DNA of 64,000 nt from Cognatundibacterium oligocarboniphilum (GCF_013377855.1 NZ_JABXYJ010000006.1:226377-290376), one strand, 5' to 3'. Positions 15,616 through 25,341 are shown, counted from the first letter of the stretch. Numbers and translations are program-made. The notes: generated from the sequence alone by a model not told the origin.

Positions 15616-17115
15616 ATGAAGTCTATTTTTTATACAATGCCCTCCAAGGCTGCGTTGCCGGCGCTGCTGGCAGCGCTGCTCGGCGGCTGCGCCGTCGGCC
15701 CCGACTTTCAACGCCCGGCAACACCACAAACCAGCAGCTACACGACGCGCGCTGTCACGCAGACCGGTGAAGCCGGTTCGGCAGAGGCTCCGCAGCAACA
15801 ACTGATTGCCAGCAAAACCATCGACGCGCAATGGTGGACCGCATTCGGTTCAGAAACGATCAACCAACTGGTGGCCGCCGCCTTCAGCCATAACCCCGGC
15901 ATAGACGGCGCGCGCGCCGCATTGCGTCAGGCCAGGGAAACCGCCGAAGCGCAGCGCAGCAGCTATTTCCCGACCTTGCAAGCCAGCTATTCGCCGAGCA
16001 AGCAAAGGAATGCTGTCGGCACGATATCGCCGACGCTGACCACCGGCGACCCGGTGTATACCCTGCACACCGCCCAGCTGAACATCAGTTTTGTACCCGA
16101 CGTGTTCGGTCTGAACCGGCGCACGGTGGAGTCGCTCACGGCACAGCAAGAAGTGCAGCAATTCCAGCTGGAAGCCACCTATCTGACGCTGGCCTCGAAC
16201 GTGGTCAGCAATGCGATTCAACTGGCGCTGGTGCGTGCGCAGATTCAGGCCAATCAGGAGATCATCCGCGCTGCTGAAAGCGCGCTGGAAGGCACGCGTC
16301 GTCAGGCGGCCGCCGGCTTTGCCAGCGCGCTCGATATCGCCGCGCAGGAAACCGCGCTGGCGCAGGCGAAACTGGCCCTGCCGCCGCTGCAGAAGCAGCT
16401 CGATCAGACGCGCGATCTGCTGGCCGTATTGACCGGTGTAACGCCGGCTGAAATGCAGCCGCTGCAGATCGATCTGGCAGATCTGAAGCTGCCGGCGGAA
16501 CTGCCGGTCAGCCTGCCATCGCAGCTGATAGAACAACGTCCCGATATCCGCGCAGCGGAAGCCAGCGTACATGCCGCCAGCGCTCAGGTCGGCGTGGCGC
16601 TGGCCAATCGGCTGCCGCAGTTTTCGCTGAGTGCAACCGACGGCGGCACCGCCACCGTTTTCAGCAGCATGTTCGCTTCCGGTAACCAGTTCTGGTCGGT
16701 CACCGGCAACGCGACGCAAACGCTGTTCGATTTCGGCAATCTGAAACACAAGCAGAATGCCGCCGAAGCCGCGCTGGATCAGGCCGCAGCCCAGTACAAA
16801 ACCACCGTACTGAGCGCCTTCCAGAACGTCGCCGATACGCTGTATGCACTCGATGCCGACAGCAAGGCCGTCAGCGTGGCCGCCTCGGCCGAAAGCATCG
16901 CCGCCAAAAACCTGAAGCTGACGCGCGAACAATTCCGGCTCGGCGCCATTCCCATCGCACCGGTGTTAATCGCAGAACAGGCATGGCAGCAATCACGCCT
17001 CAGCCTGCTGCAAAATCAGGCCGCGCGCTACAGCGACAGCGTCGCCCTGTTCCAGGCACTGGGCGGCGGATGGTGGAACCGGCCTGAGCTGGCAAATGCG
17101 GATCCGCGCAAATAA
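15616..17115 (+). CDS. Outer-membrane efflux channel lipoprotein, NodT/CusC family
   Basis: A 499-residue TolC-like channel. It starts one base after the RND gene stop. A signal peptide ends in the lipobox LLGGCAVGPDF (Cys25), typical for NodT-family lipoproteins, followed by the usual QRPATPQ linker. Two outer-membrane-factor repeats follow, with long A/Q-rich helices (EAQRSSYFPTLQASYS; IEQRPDIRAAEASVHAAS). It completes a three-part CBA efflux system with the two genes upstream and should form the exit duct. The operon ends at a strong terminator 33 nt downstream. Confidence 0.9.
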   Translation: MKSIFYTMPSKAALPALLAALLGGCAVGPDFQRPATPQTSSYTTRAVTQTGEAGSAEAPQQQLIASKTIDAQWWTAFGSETINQLVAAAFSHNPGIDGARAALRQARETAEAQRSSYFPTLQASYSPSKQRNAVGTISPTLTTGDPVYTLHTAQLNISFVPDVFGLNRRTVESLTAQQEVQQFQLEATYLTLASNVVSNAIQLALVRAQIQANQEIIRAAESALEGTRRQAAAGFASALDIAAQETALAQAKLALPPLQKQLDQTRDLLAVLTGVTPAEMQPLQIDLADLKLPAELPVSLPSQLIEQRPDIRAAEASVHAASAQVGVALANRLPQFSLSATDGGTATVFSSMFASGNQFWSVTGNATQTLFDFGNLKHKQNAAEAALDQAAAQYKTTVLSAFQNVADTLYALDADSKAVSVAASAESIAAKNLKLTREQFRLGAIPIAPVLIAEQAWQQSRLSLLQNQAARYSDSVALFQALGGGWWNRPELANADPRK

Positions 17116-17147
17116 TAGCCTTGTCTATTTCTGACATCTGCAGAAAA

Positions 17148-17177
17148 ACAAAAAGCCGCATTCAGGCGGCTTTTTGT
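17148..17177. terminator. Bidirectional intrinsic terminator
   Basis: ACAAAAAGCCGC and GCGGCTTTTTGT flank the 6-base loop ATTCAG. Runs of A and T on both sides let it end both the RND operon (plus) and the enoyl-CoA hydratase transcript (minus). Confidence 0.9.
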
Positions 17178-17249
17178 TTTCACGGCAAATATGCAGCTTG
17201 CAGGGCGTGTTTTCCGGACAGACAGGGATGCAATGCCAATCTTGTAGAC

Positions 17250-18026
17250 TCAGTGAAACTGGCTGAAATCCGGTTTGCGTTTCTGGAAAAATGCCATAAA
17301 CGCCTCTTTCGCTTCCGGGGCATTCAGCATGACGGAAAAATGCTGATTTTCTTCCAGCATTTTATCGCTGACCGCGGCAGGCCGGTTAGCCTTCATCAGA
17401 CGCTTGGTGACACGGATAGAAGCGGCGGGTAAAGTCACCAGCTTGGTAGCAACCTGCTGGGCATACGGCAGCAATTCATCGAGCGGTAGCACCTTGTTGA
17501 CGAAGCCCATGTCGTAGGCTTCCTGCGCACTGAAGGCTTCACCCAGCATCAGTTTCTCAGCAGCGCGCTGGTAGCCGACGATCTGCTGGAAAATCATGCT
17601 GGAGGCGAATTCCGGACACAGTCCAAGTTGCGTGAACGGCATCGACAATCTGGCGTTATCCGCCAGATAGATCAGATCGCAGTGCATCAGCAGCGTGGTG
17701 CCGATACCGACCGCCGCGCCGGACACAGCGGCAATCACCGGTTTTTCGGCTTCATTCAGGGCGCGCATGAACTGGTATACCGGAGGCACCGCGTCGGGAT
17801 TCGCCAGTCCGCCGGCATTTTTCATAAAGTCTTCCAGATCGTTACCGGCTGTAAAAATTTCCGGCTTCCCGGTCAGCAGAATCGCTCGTACGGCCGTGTC
17901 GTTTTCAGCAGCACGCAGTGCATCGGCCATCGCCTGGTACATCGCCTGGGTAATCGCGTTTTTCTTTTCCGGACGATTGAAGCTGATCGTCAGAATGCCG
18001 TTTTCTTTGTGAGTCAGAATATCCAT
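17250..18026 (-). CDS. Enoyl-CoA hydratase/isomerase family protein
   Basis: A 258-residue crotonase-fold protein. Visible family marks are NRPEKKNAITQAMY at the start, the CoA/oxyanion segments FTAGNDLEDF (about residues 60-70) and AVSGAAVGIGTTLLMHCD (about 100-118), and the MPFTQLGLCPEFASS segment. In true hydratases two Glu residues are catalytic; here the second position is close to P-E-F. It hydrates or isomerises enoyl-CoA in fatty-acid breakdown. The start at 18026 gives the usual MDILTH... N-terminus. It follows the alpha/beta hydrolase gene by 14 bp and is probably co-transcribed with it. Confidence 0.85.
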   Translation of the reverse strand: MDILTHKENGILTISFNRPEKKNAITQAMYQAMADALRAAENDTAVRAILLTGKPEIFTAGNDLEDFMKNAGGLANPDAVPPVYQFMRALNEAEKPVIAAVSGAAVGIGTTLLMHCDLIYLADNARLSMPFTQLGLCPEFASSMIFQQIVGYQRAAEKLMLGEAFSAQEAYDMGFVNKVLPLDELLPYAQQVATKLVTLPAASIRVTKRLMKANRPAAVSDKMLEENQHFSVMLNAPEAKEAFMAFFQKRKPDFSQFH

Positions 18027-18040
18027 GATGTTGTTGTCTC

Positions 18041-18925
18041 TTATTGTGAGATTGAAGCCTGTGCCGGGGTGGCCGACAGCCATTGTAAAGCCTGTTGCCA
18101 GAGGCTGTCGCGGAACTCGCTGCGGAAAAAGCCGAAGTGCCCTATCCGTTCAGCATCGACATCCTGCGGCCGGATATAACGTCGTTCGACGCGAGCATGG
18201 CGGAAATAATCGTGCAGGCTGTCGATATTTTTCCGTCCCATCATCTCGTCGTCAGTAAAGCTCATGCACAGCACCGGAGCTCGCATCTGATGATGATAGG
18301 TTTGCATTGCCTGGCCTGACTGATCGACGAAATAACGGTGATCGCGGCACCAGCGCGCCCACTGATAAATCACGCCCTTCGGCAGGTTACCGACCTTACG
18401 CAGCTTCTTTCCGGGGAAATAACCGCAAATCGATGTGTAAAACGGTACCAGAAAATACCATAAAAGCCAGACGTGACGCTTGAGTTGCGGTGCGTTATCA
18501 CGCCAGTAGCCGGTACCGCAACCGATCGTCAGCAGGCCGTCGATCAGGTGATTATCCGGCGTCAGGCCTGCCAGCTGGCCGCCCAGCGAATGACCGACCA
18601 CCAGCAACGGTACATCCGGTTGCCAGGCTCGTGCAGCCAGCAATGCAGCGTTGTAGTCGAGTTCGGCCCAGTCATTCAGTGTCGCGTTAAATCCACGCAG
18701 GGATTGCTGATATTCGGCAGGGAGCGACTCGCCCATACCACGGTAATCGAAACTCAGTACCGCCATGCCGTGTTCGCACAGGAATTGCGCAAACGGGGCA
18801 TAGAATTGCTGCTTGACGCCCATTGCCGCCGGAATCAGCACCACGGCGGTTGCCGCTGTTGCAGGGGTATATCGTTTAGCGGTCAGTATTTTCTGATCTG
18901 TCGTCAGAATCTGTATGGTCTCCAT
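18041..18925 (-). CDS. Alpha/beta hydrolase
   Basis: A 294-residue alpha/beta hydrolase. The nucleophile elbow is VVGHSLGGQLAG (Ser at about residue 111), the oxyanion/early strand region is AVVLIPAAMGVKQQFY, and FDYRGMGES is the typical loop after strand 4. A late FTDDEMMG (Asp) and GHFGFF (His) supply the rest of the triad. AGGAGG lies 4 nt before the ATG. The substrate is not evident; related proteins are annotated as lipases or thioesterases. It lies between the thiolase terminator and the enoyl-CoA hydratase gene. Confidence 0.8.
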   Translation of the reverse strand: METIQILTTDQKILTAKRYTPATAATAVVLIPAAMGVKQQFYAPFAQFLCEHGMAVLSFDYRGMGESLPAEYQQSLRGFNATLNDWAELDYNAALLAARAWQPDVPLLVVGHSLGGQLAGLTPDNHLIDGLLTIGCGTGYWRDNAPQLKRHVWLLWYFLVPFYTSICGYFPGKKLRKVGNLPKGVIYQWARWCRDHRYFVDQSGQAMQTYHHQMRAPVLCMSFTDDEMMGRKNIDSLHDYFRHARVERRYIRPQDVDAERIGHFGFFRSEFRDSLWQQALQWLSATPAQASISQ

Positions 18926-18935
18926 CTCGCCTCCT

Positions 18936-18970
18936 AAAAAAAACCGCACAAATCAGATTTGTGCGGTTTT
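18936..18970 (-). terminator. Intrinsic terminator after the thiolase gene
   Basis: A perfect 14-bp stem (AAAACCGCACAAAT with its complement) around the loop CAG, followed on the minus strand by eight T. It ends the fadB-like/thiolase transcript right before the ribosome binding site of the hydrolase gene. Confidence 0.9.
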
Positions 18971-19011
18971 GCCGGATACCTGCTGAATATCGGTTGAACC
19001 TGATTAATTAA

Positions 19012-20208
19012 TCAGCAGCGTTCGAAGATACCTGCTGCGCCCATACCGGTACCCACACACATCGTGACCATACCGTATTTCAGGTTGTTACGATGCAGTG
19101 CGTGAATCGTGGTTGCAGAACGGATCGCACCGGTTGCTCCCAGTGGATGGCCGAGTGCAATCGCACCGCCCATCGGATTCACTTTGGCCGGATCGAGACC
19201 GAGGTCCTGCACCACTGCCAGCGATTGTGCTGCAAACGCTTCATTCAGCTCGAACCAGTCGATCTGATCTTGTGTAATGCCAGCGGCACGGCAGGCAGCC
19301 GGAATCGCTTCTTTCGGGCCGATACCCATGATTTCCGGTGGTACGCCACGCACTGCAAAGGATGCGAAACGTGCCAGCGGTGTCAGGTTGAACTGCTTCA
19401 GGATTTTTTCGCTGACGATCAGCAGTGCGCCGGCGCCGTCAGAAGTCTGGGAGCTGTTACCCGCAGTAACGCTGCCTTTGGCGGCGAATACCGGCTTCAG
19501 TTTTGCCAGACCTTCCAGCGTGGTGTCAGGACGCGCGCCTTCATCGCGTGTCACGGTACGGGTTTTCAGTTCGATTTCGCCGGTTGCCAGATTCGGCACA
19601 CGGTCGATAATATCGACAGAAGTTGTCTCTGCATCGAAGTAGCCAGCGTTCTGAGCAGCGATAGCACGCTGGTGAGACTGCAGCGCAAATGCATCCTGCG
19701 CTTCACGCGACACTTTCCATTGCTGTGCGACTTTTTCTGCAGTCAGACCCATGCCGTATGCCATGCCGACGTTTTCATCTTTCAGAATCGCCATGTTCAT
19801 CGATGGATTATTGCCCATCATCGGCACCATGGACATCGATTCAACACCCGCAGCAATCATCACGTCAGCTTGACCAACACGGATACGGTCAGCAGCCATC
19901 GCGACCGCGGTGATGCCGGAAGCACAGTAACGGTTGATTGTCACGCCACCGATGGTGTTCGGCAGGCCGGCCAGCAATACGCCCATCCGCGCCAGATTCA
20001 GGCCCTGTGCACCTTCCGGGAAGGAGCAGCCGACAATCGCGTCTTCTACCAGTTTCGGATCCAGGTTAGGCACTTGTGCCATTGCCGATTGCAATACGCG
20101 CACCAGCAGATCGTCCGGACGGGTGTTACGGAACATACCGCGGCCAGATTTACCGATCGGGGTACGGGTAGCAGAGACGATGTATGCGTCTTGAAGTTGT
20201 TTAGTCAT
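19012..20208 (-). CDS. fadA: Acetyl-CoA C-acyltransferase (3-ketoacyl-CoA thiolase)
   Basis: A 398-residue thiolase. The acylated nucleophile is Cys95 in NRYCASGIT; the catalytic His lies in GHPLGATGA (about residue 354); the second Cys (C384) is in MCVGTGMGAAG. It cleaves 3-ketoacyl-CoA to acetyl-CoA and a shortened acyl-CoA, the last step of beta-oxidation. ATCGGAGTACATAAC precedes the ATG. It starts 14 bp after the stop of the bifunctional FadB-like gene, so the two form the classic pair. Confidence 0.93.
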   Translation of the reverse strand: MTKQLQDAYIVSATRTPIGKSGRGMFRNTRPDDLLVRVLQSAMAQVPNLDPKLVEDAIVGCSFPEGAQGLNLARMGVLLAGLPNTIGGVTINRYCASGITAVAMAADRIRVGQADVMIAAGVESMSMVPMMGNNPSMNMAILKDENVGMAYGMGLTAEKVAQQWKVSREAQDAFALQSHQRAIAAQNAGYFDAETTSVDIIDRVPNLATGEIELKTRTVTRDEGARPDTTLEGLAKLKPVFAAKGSVTAGNSSQTSDGAGALLIVSEKILKQFNLTPLARFASFAVRGVPPEIMGIGPKEAIPAACRAAGITQDQIDWFELNEAFAAQSLAVVQDLGLDPAKVNPMGGAIALGHPLGATGAIRSATTIHALHRNNLKYGMVTMCVGTGMGAAGIFERC

Positions 20209-20222
20209 GTTATGTACTCCGA

Positions 20223-22610
20223 TTAGTTACGTACTGGTTTGCCAGTTTGCATCATGCCCATGATACGTTCCTGTGTTTTTGGATGATTCAGCAATTCCAT
20301 AAACGCCTTACGTTCCATGTCGAGCAACCATTGTTCGCTGACCAGGCTGCCATTGTCGATGTCGCCACCGCAAACGACCTCTGCAATCATCTTGCCAAGC
20401 TTATAATCATGCGCAGAGATAAAGCCGCCGTCGCGCATATTGATCAGTTGTGCGGCGATGGTAGCAATGCCGTGACGGCCAGTGACCGGCACCAGTTTCT
20501 TCATCGGCGCGCGATAACCGGCGTCGAACATGGCACGTGCTTCGACCTTCGCCACATGCAGCAGCTCATAAGGGTTAAACACAATCACATCGCTGTCGGA
20601 CAGGTAACCCATTTTCTTCGCTTCCAGCGCCGATTTGGATACCGCTGCTGTCGCTGCATTGGTGAAATAGTTTTTCAGGAATTGCAGCAAGTCGGTGCCT
20701 TTGGCATCCGCTGCCGCACGTACTGCTGCTTCTTTCAGACCACCGCCACCAGGAACCAGACCGACACCGACTTCGACCAGACCGATATAAGATTCGATCG
20801 ATGCCACGCGTTTTGCAGCATGCATCATCAATTCACAACCGCCGCCCAGCGCCAGACCGGAAACCGCTGCCACCACCGGAATGTTGGCGTACTTCAATGC
20901 CTGATGGGCATTTTGCAGACGGGAGATCGCAGGCTCAATCGCCTTGATACCGCCGGACATGAACAACGGCAGCATCGCCTGCAAGTCGGCACCGGCAGAG
21001 AAGGCGCCACCATCGGCTGCGTCGGCACTCCAGATCACCAGACCTTTGAAGTTTTTCTCAGCCTCGGCAATCGCTTTTTCCATACCTTCGATGACGCCTG
21101 GGCCAATCACATGCATCTTGGTTTTCATCGAAAGGATCAGTACGTCGTCATTCTGGTGCCAGATACGGACGGAATCATCTTCGAAGAAAGTCGTGCCGGC
21201 ATTCGCACCGGTCGCAGCGCCGGTACCGAGTACCGGTGCGCGGAATGCCTGACGGTCATACACAGCCAGTTTGGAACGCGGTACATAAGTGCTACTTGCT
21301 GGCGACCAGGAACCTTCAGAGCTATGCACGCCAGTACGGCCGTCGAATACCCAGGCTGGCAGAGGTGCGTTGCACAGCGCCTTGCCGGCATCGATATCTT
21401 CCTTGACCCAGCCAGCTACTTCCTGCCAGCCGGATGCCTGCCATGTTTCGAACGGGCCGACATTCCAGCCGAAACCCCAGCGCATTGCAAAGTCGATGTC
21501 GCGAGCATTGTCAGCAATCGTTGCGCCGTGTACAGCGATGTAGTGGAAAGCATCACGGAAAATCGCCCACAGGAACTGCGCCTGTACATTGGTCGATTCA
21601 CGCAAAGTTTTCATTTTCTTGACCGGATCTTTTTCTTTCAGCATGCGGGCAACAACGTCGTCTGCTTTCGCGCCGCCAGTCACGTACTGTGCTGTCGCGA
21701 AGTCCAGACGCTGAATATCTTTACCCACTTTTTTGTAGAAGCCAGCACCGGTTTTGGAACCGAGCGCACCGGCAGCCACCAGCTTGGCCAGCACTTCCGG
21801 TGTTTTGTAGACCTCGAAGAAAGGATCATCTGCCAGATTATCCTGCATGGTCTTGATCACATGACCCATGGTATCCAGACCAACCACGTCAGCAGTACGG
21901 AAAGTACCGGACGATGCACGACCCAGCTTTTTGCCTGTCAGATCATCGACGACGTCGACAGTCAGACCAAATTTTTCTGCTTCATAAATCGTTGCCAGCA
22001 TACCGAAAATGCCCACGCGGTTTGCGATGAAGTTCGGTGTGTCTTTGGCACGGACGACGCCTTTACCCAACGTGGTTGTCAGGAAACCTTCGAGCTGGTC
22101 GATGATTTCGGCACGGGTAGACACAGTAGGAATCAGTTCCACCAGATGCATATAGCGTGGTGGGTTGAAGAAGTGCACGCCGCAGAAACGTGCTTTCAGT
22201 TCAGTATCAAAGCCTTCGGACAAAGCAGTGATCGACAGACCGGATGTGTTCGATGCAAAGATCGCGTTTGGCGCGATGTGTGGTGCGACCTTTTTGTACA
22301 GGTCGTGTTTCCAGTCCATGCGTTCAGCGATCGCTTCAATGATCAGATCGCAACCGGCGAGTACGTCGAGGTTGTCTTCGTAGTTGGCGACTTCGATCAG
22401 GGCGGCATCGTCTTTGTTGCCCAGCGGTGCCGGATTGAGTTTCTTCAGGTTTTCAATCGCACGCAGCACGATACCGTTTTTCGGGCCCTCTTTGGCGGGC
22501 AGGTCAAACAGAACGACGGGCACTTTGGCATTCACGCAATGTGCGGCGATCTGCGCACCCATCACGCCAGCGCCGAGAACAGCGACTTTTTTAACGATGA
22601 AATTGGTCAT
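20223..22610 (-). CDS. Bifunctional 3-hydroxyacyl-CoA dehydrogenase/enoyl-CoA hydratase, dehydrogenase-first type
   Basis: A 795-residue protein with the NAD-binding 3-hydroxyacyl-CoA dehydrogenase part first (Rossmann motif VLGAGVMGAQIA, residues 9-20; C-terminal dehydrogenase domain at about 190-300) and the enoyl-CoA hydratase part last (AGADLQAM, then SGLALGGGCELMMHA at about 610). E. coli FadB has the opposite order; this order is found in many betaproteobacteria and in B. subtilis FadN. It carries out the hydration and oxidation steps of beta-oxidation. A 7-bp palindrome (22612-22627) overlaps the region just upstream of its ATG. A 789-codon stop-free antisense frame covers it and is considered accidental. 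Confidence 0.92.
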   Translation of the reverse strand: MTNFIVKKVAVLGAGVMGAQIAAHCVNAKVPVVLFDLPAKEGPKNGIVLRAIENLKKLNPAPLGNKDDAALIEVANYEDNLDVLAGCDLIIEAIAERMDWKHDLYKKVAPHIAPNAIFASNTSGLSITALSEGFDTELKARFCGVHFFNPPRYMHLVELIPTVSTRAEIIDQLEGFLTTTLGKGVVRAKDTPNFIANRVGIFGMLATIYEAEKFGLTVDVVDDLTGKKLGRASSGTFRTADVVGLDTMGHVIKTMQDNLADDPFFEVYKTPEVLAKLVAAGALGSKTGAGFYKKVGKDIQRLDFATAQYVTGGAKADDVVARMLKEKDPVKKMKTLRESTNVQAQFLWAIFRDAFHYIAVHGATIADNARDIDFAMRWGFGWNVGPFETWQASGWQEVAGWVKEDIDAGKALCNAPLPAWVFDGRTGVHSSEGSWSPASSTYVPRSKLAVYDRQAFRAPVLGTGAATGANAGTTFFEDDSVRIWHQNDDVLILSMKTKMHVIGPGVIEGMEKAIAEAEKNFKGLVIWSADAADGGAFSAGADLQAMLPLFMSGGIKAIEPAISRLQNAHQALKYANIPVVAAVSGLALGGGCELMMHAAKRVASIESYIGLVEVGVGLVPGGGGLKEAAVRAAADAKGTDLLQFLKNYFTNAATAAVSKSALEAKKMGYLSDSDVIVFNPYELLHVAKVEARAMFDAGYRAPMKKLVPVTGRHGIATIAAQLINMRDGGFISAHDYKLGKMIAEVVCGGDIDNGSLVSEQWLLDMERKAFMELLNHPKTQERIMGMMQTGKPVRN

Positions 22611-22611
22611 T

Positions 22612-22627
22612 TTTAACCTCGGTTAAA
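22612..22627. promoter_or_regulatory. Palindrome at the ribosome binding site of the FadB-like gene
   Basis: TTTAACC, two bases, GGTTAAA: a perfect 7-bp inverted repeat that includes the GAGGTT ribosome binding site on the minus strand. It might be a regulator site or an RNA hairpin controlling translation; nothing else supports either. Confidence 0.3.
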
Positions 22628-22821
22628 TTCGTAAAACAACGAAAAGCAAATTATCTTTGGACTCCCGCTTTCTTCCGCTGAATGCAAGAAAACGGAATGC
22701 GGTGACGACCCGGTGCTGCCGGCACCATTCTGCTACGCAAGAACTTCAATCTGATGACATCGGTTCCGTGCCGTCACCCTGATTCTGCGCCCCTCCCTCA
22801 CAGGAAGAGCGCCTGCCAACT

Positions 22822-24612
22822 TCAGAACAAATCTGCTTCGAGCGACAACAGGTTGGCAGAGCCGGAACGTGCCTGGCGGATCAGCATGGCTGTTTCAGGA
22901 TACAAACGGGCGAAATAGAAACGGATAGTTGCCAGCTTTGCCTTGTAGAAAGTGTCGCCGGAGGCTTCTTTTTCCAGTGCGATTTTTGCCATCTGGGCGA
23001 AGAAGTAGCTGTACACCATGTGGCCGACCACGCGCAGGTAAGGAACAGCGGCAGCCCCGACTTCATCCGGATTCTGGAAGGCTTTCATGCCGATTTCCAT
23101 TGTGAGTTTGGTGACCTTGTCGCCCAATTCTGCCAGCGGCGTCACGAATTCAGCCATTGCTTCGTTCGTGCCGTTCGCCTCGACAAACGCCTGTACTTTA
23201 GCGCCGAATTTACGCAGCTTGGCGCCGTTGTCCATCAGGATCTTACGACCCAGCAAATCGAGCGACTGTACGGTGTTGGTGCCTTCGTAGATCATGTTGA
23301 TGCGGGCGTCGCGCACATATTGTTCCATACCCCATTCAGCGATGAAACCGTGGCCGCCATACACTTGCAGGCACTCGGAAGTCGCTGTCCATGCGTTGTC
23401 GGTGATGAAGGCTTTGATGACCGGCGTCAGCAACGCGACTTCATCGGCACAGTCTTTACGAATTTCTTCGTCAGGATGATTCAGTTCTTTGTCGAGCAGC
23501 AACGCAACGTAAGAGCAGAATGCGCGCGCACCTTCCGCATAGGCTTTCGCGGTCAGCAACATACGGCGCACGTCAGCGTGCACAATGATCGGGTCAGCTG
23601 GTTTGTCCAGCGCTTTCGGGCCGGACAGGCTGCGCATCTGGATGCGATCTTTCGCATACACCAGCGCGTTCTGGTAAGCGACTTCAGTCAGACCCAGACC
23701 TTGCATGCCAACGCCCAGTCGTGCTGCATTCATGAACACGAACATCGCGTTCAGCCCTTTGTGCGGACCGCCGATCAGCCAGCCGGTTGCGCCGTCCAGA
23801 TTCATCTGGCAGGTGGAGTTGGCGTGGATACCCATTTTTTCTTCGATCGCACCGCAGAAAATCGGGTTGCGCGCACCATTGGAGCCATCGGCGTTCGGCA
23901 GGAATTTCGGTACGATAAACAGGGAAATGCCTTTCGAGCCTTCCGGTGCGCCTGGCAGACGTGCCAGCACCAGATGGACGATGTTTTTGGACATATCGTG
24001 TTCGCCAGCAGAGATGAAAATCTTGGCGCCGGTAATTTTGTAGGTGCCATCTGCCTGTGGTTCTGCTTTGGAACGCAGCAGACCCAGATCGGTACCGCAG
24101 TGTGGTTCGGTCAGGCACATGGTGCCGGTCCATTCTCCGGAAATCAGTTTAGGCAGGTACAGCGCTTTCTGTTCTGCTGTGCCGTGTTCATGGATACACT
24201 CGTAAGCGCCGTGCGACAGACCTGGATACATGGACCATGCCTGATTCGCCGAATTCAGCATTTCGTAGAAAGAATTGTTGACGACCAGTGGCAAGCCCTG
24301 ACCACCGTATTCCGGGTCGCAGGACAATGCCGGCCAGCCAGCAGTAATGTACTGCTCATAGGCTTCTTTAAAGCCTTTTGGCGTGGTGACAGTGTGAGTT
24401 GCTTTGTCGTGATGACAGCCTTCGCGATCACCGGAATGATTCAGCGGGAACAGCACTTCAGATGTGAATTTGCCGCCTTCTTCCAAAATCTGGTTGATGA
24501 TGTCAGCATCGACTTCAGCGTGCGCTGGCAGCTGTTTGAGCTCGGACTCCACATTCAATAATTCGTGCAACACAAACTGCATATCACGCAATGGAGCGAT
24601 ATATTGACCCAT
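22822..24612 (-). CDS. Acyl-CoA dehydrogenase (long form with C-terminal extension)
   Basis: A 596-residue flavoprotein of the acyl-CoA dehydrogenase family, longer than the usual 380-400 residues because of a C-terminal domain seen in DmdC/AidB-like and many betaproteobacterial enzymes. Visible parts: GEWTGTMCLTEPHCGTDLG (FAD/substrate region at about 160-180), ISAGEHDMSKN, and MIYEGTNTVQSLDLLGRK near residue 440, where such enzymes carry an active-site Glu. It introduces the first double bond of acyl-CoA. CAGGAGAAAATT precedes the ATG. It lies 105 bp downstream of a TetR gene, and 211 bp separate it from the FadB-like gene. Confidence 0.9.
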   Translation of the reverse strand: MGQYIAPLRDMQFVLHELLNVESELKQLPAHAEVDADIINQILEEGGKFTSEVLFPLNHSGDREGCHHDKATHTVTTPKGFKEAYEQYITAGWPALSCDPEYGGQGLPLVVNNSFYEMLNSANQAWSMYPGLSHGAYECIHEHGTAEQKALYLPKLISGEWTGTMCLTEPHCGTDLGLLRSKAEPQADGTYKITGAKIFISAGEHDMSKNIVHLVLARLPGAPEGSKGISLFIVPKFLPNADGSNGARNPIFCGAIEEKMGIHANSTCQMNLDGATGWLIGGPHKGLNAMFVFMNAARLGVGMQGLGLTEVAYQNALVYAKDRIQMRSLSGPKALDKPADPIIVHADVRRMLLTAKAYAEGARAFCSYVALLLDKELNHPDEEIRKDCADEVALLTPVIKAFITDNAWTATSECLQVYGGHGFIAEWGMEQYVRDARINMIYEGTNTVQSLDLLGRKILMDNGAKLRKFGAKVQAFVEANGTNEAMAEFVTPLAELGDKVTKLTMEIGMKAFQNPDEVGAAAVPYLRVVGHMVYSYFFAQMAKIALEKEASGDTFYKAKLATIRFYFARLYPETAMLIRQARSGSANLLSLEADLF

Positions 24613-24717
24613 AATTTTCTCCTGACGGCAAAGTTGGAACTGTAGATTGAAAGACTAAAAAATTTTTATACTGCTTGACTGGATAAAACCTGATGCACTG
24701 TGCTGCGCCCGCCCCTG

Positions 24718-25341
24718 TCAGACGGATGCGGCGACCGGTGCGTAATATTCGATCATTCGCTCAAAGCCGGCCTGGGCTCTATCCACACTGCCCGGCTTAC
24801 GCAGGAATCTGGCATCGTGGTGCAAGGCGAGTATCAGGCCGTACATTTCATACACAATCTGGTCGGGATCAACATCGGCACGCAAATGCCCCAGCTGTAT
24901 CGCCTGAGTGGCCGCCCGGTGCAGGGCGCCCTGCCACGCGCGCACCATGCCGACCAGCTCATCGCGGATCGGGCCGGGGCGGTCGTCGTATTCCGCCGCA
25001 CCACTGATATAAATGCAGCCGGACGCAATTTCCACCGTCACGCGCTTGATCCACAACGCATACATCGATTGCAAACGCGGCAGGCCGCGCTCTTCTTTCA
25101 TGCTCGGGTAGAACACTTCCTGTTCGAAGTGATGGTGATACAGTTTCAGCACTTCGATCTGCAAATCCTCGCGTGAGCCAAAATGGGCAAACACGCCGGA
25201 TTTACTCATGTTCATCTTGTCGGCCAGCAGGCCGATCGTCAGACCTTCGATACCATCCCGGCTGGCGGCGTCGAGCGCTACATCCAGAATGGCAGCACGG
25301 GTCAATTCTCCCTTACGCATGAATTTCGATGTCATATTCAT
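24718..25341 (-). CDS. TetR/AcrR-family transcriptional regulator, probably of the beta-oxidation genes
   Basis: About 207 residues. The N-terminal helix-turn-helix is clear (TRAAILDVALDAASRDG, then IGLLADKMNMSKSGVFAHFGSREDL). The C-terminal helical domain would bind a ligand, plausibly an acyl-CoA, judging only from the neighbours. Starts at 25341 (MNMTSKF) or 25335 are equally good; an in-frame ATG at 25389 gives an unlikely His/Gln-rich tail. It reads in the same direction as the acyl-CoA dehydrogenase gene and may be co-transcribed with it. Confidence 0.85.
   Translation of the reverse strand: MNMTSKFMRKGELTRAAILDVALDAASRDGIEGLTIGLLADKMNMSKSGVFAHFGSREDLQIEVLKLYHHHFEQEVFYPSMKEERGLPRLQSMYALWIKRVTVEIASGCIYISGAAEYDDRPGPIRDELVGMVRAWQGALHRAATQAIQLGHLRADVDPDQIVYEMYGLILALHHDARFLRKPGSVDRAQAGFERMIEYYAPVAASV

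Noticed and set aside
20247-22616. Stop-free 789-codon frame on the plus strand opposite the FadB-like gene
   Set aside because: It is the antisense of a clear gene with intact domains, shows high Cys/His/Arg content unlike any protein, and arises from codon bias.
23020-24561. Long plus-strand frame opposite the acyl-CoA dehydrogenase gene
   Set aside because: Antisense shadow with no domain, signal or ribosome binding site.
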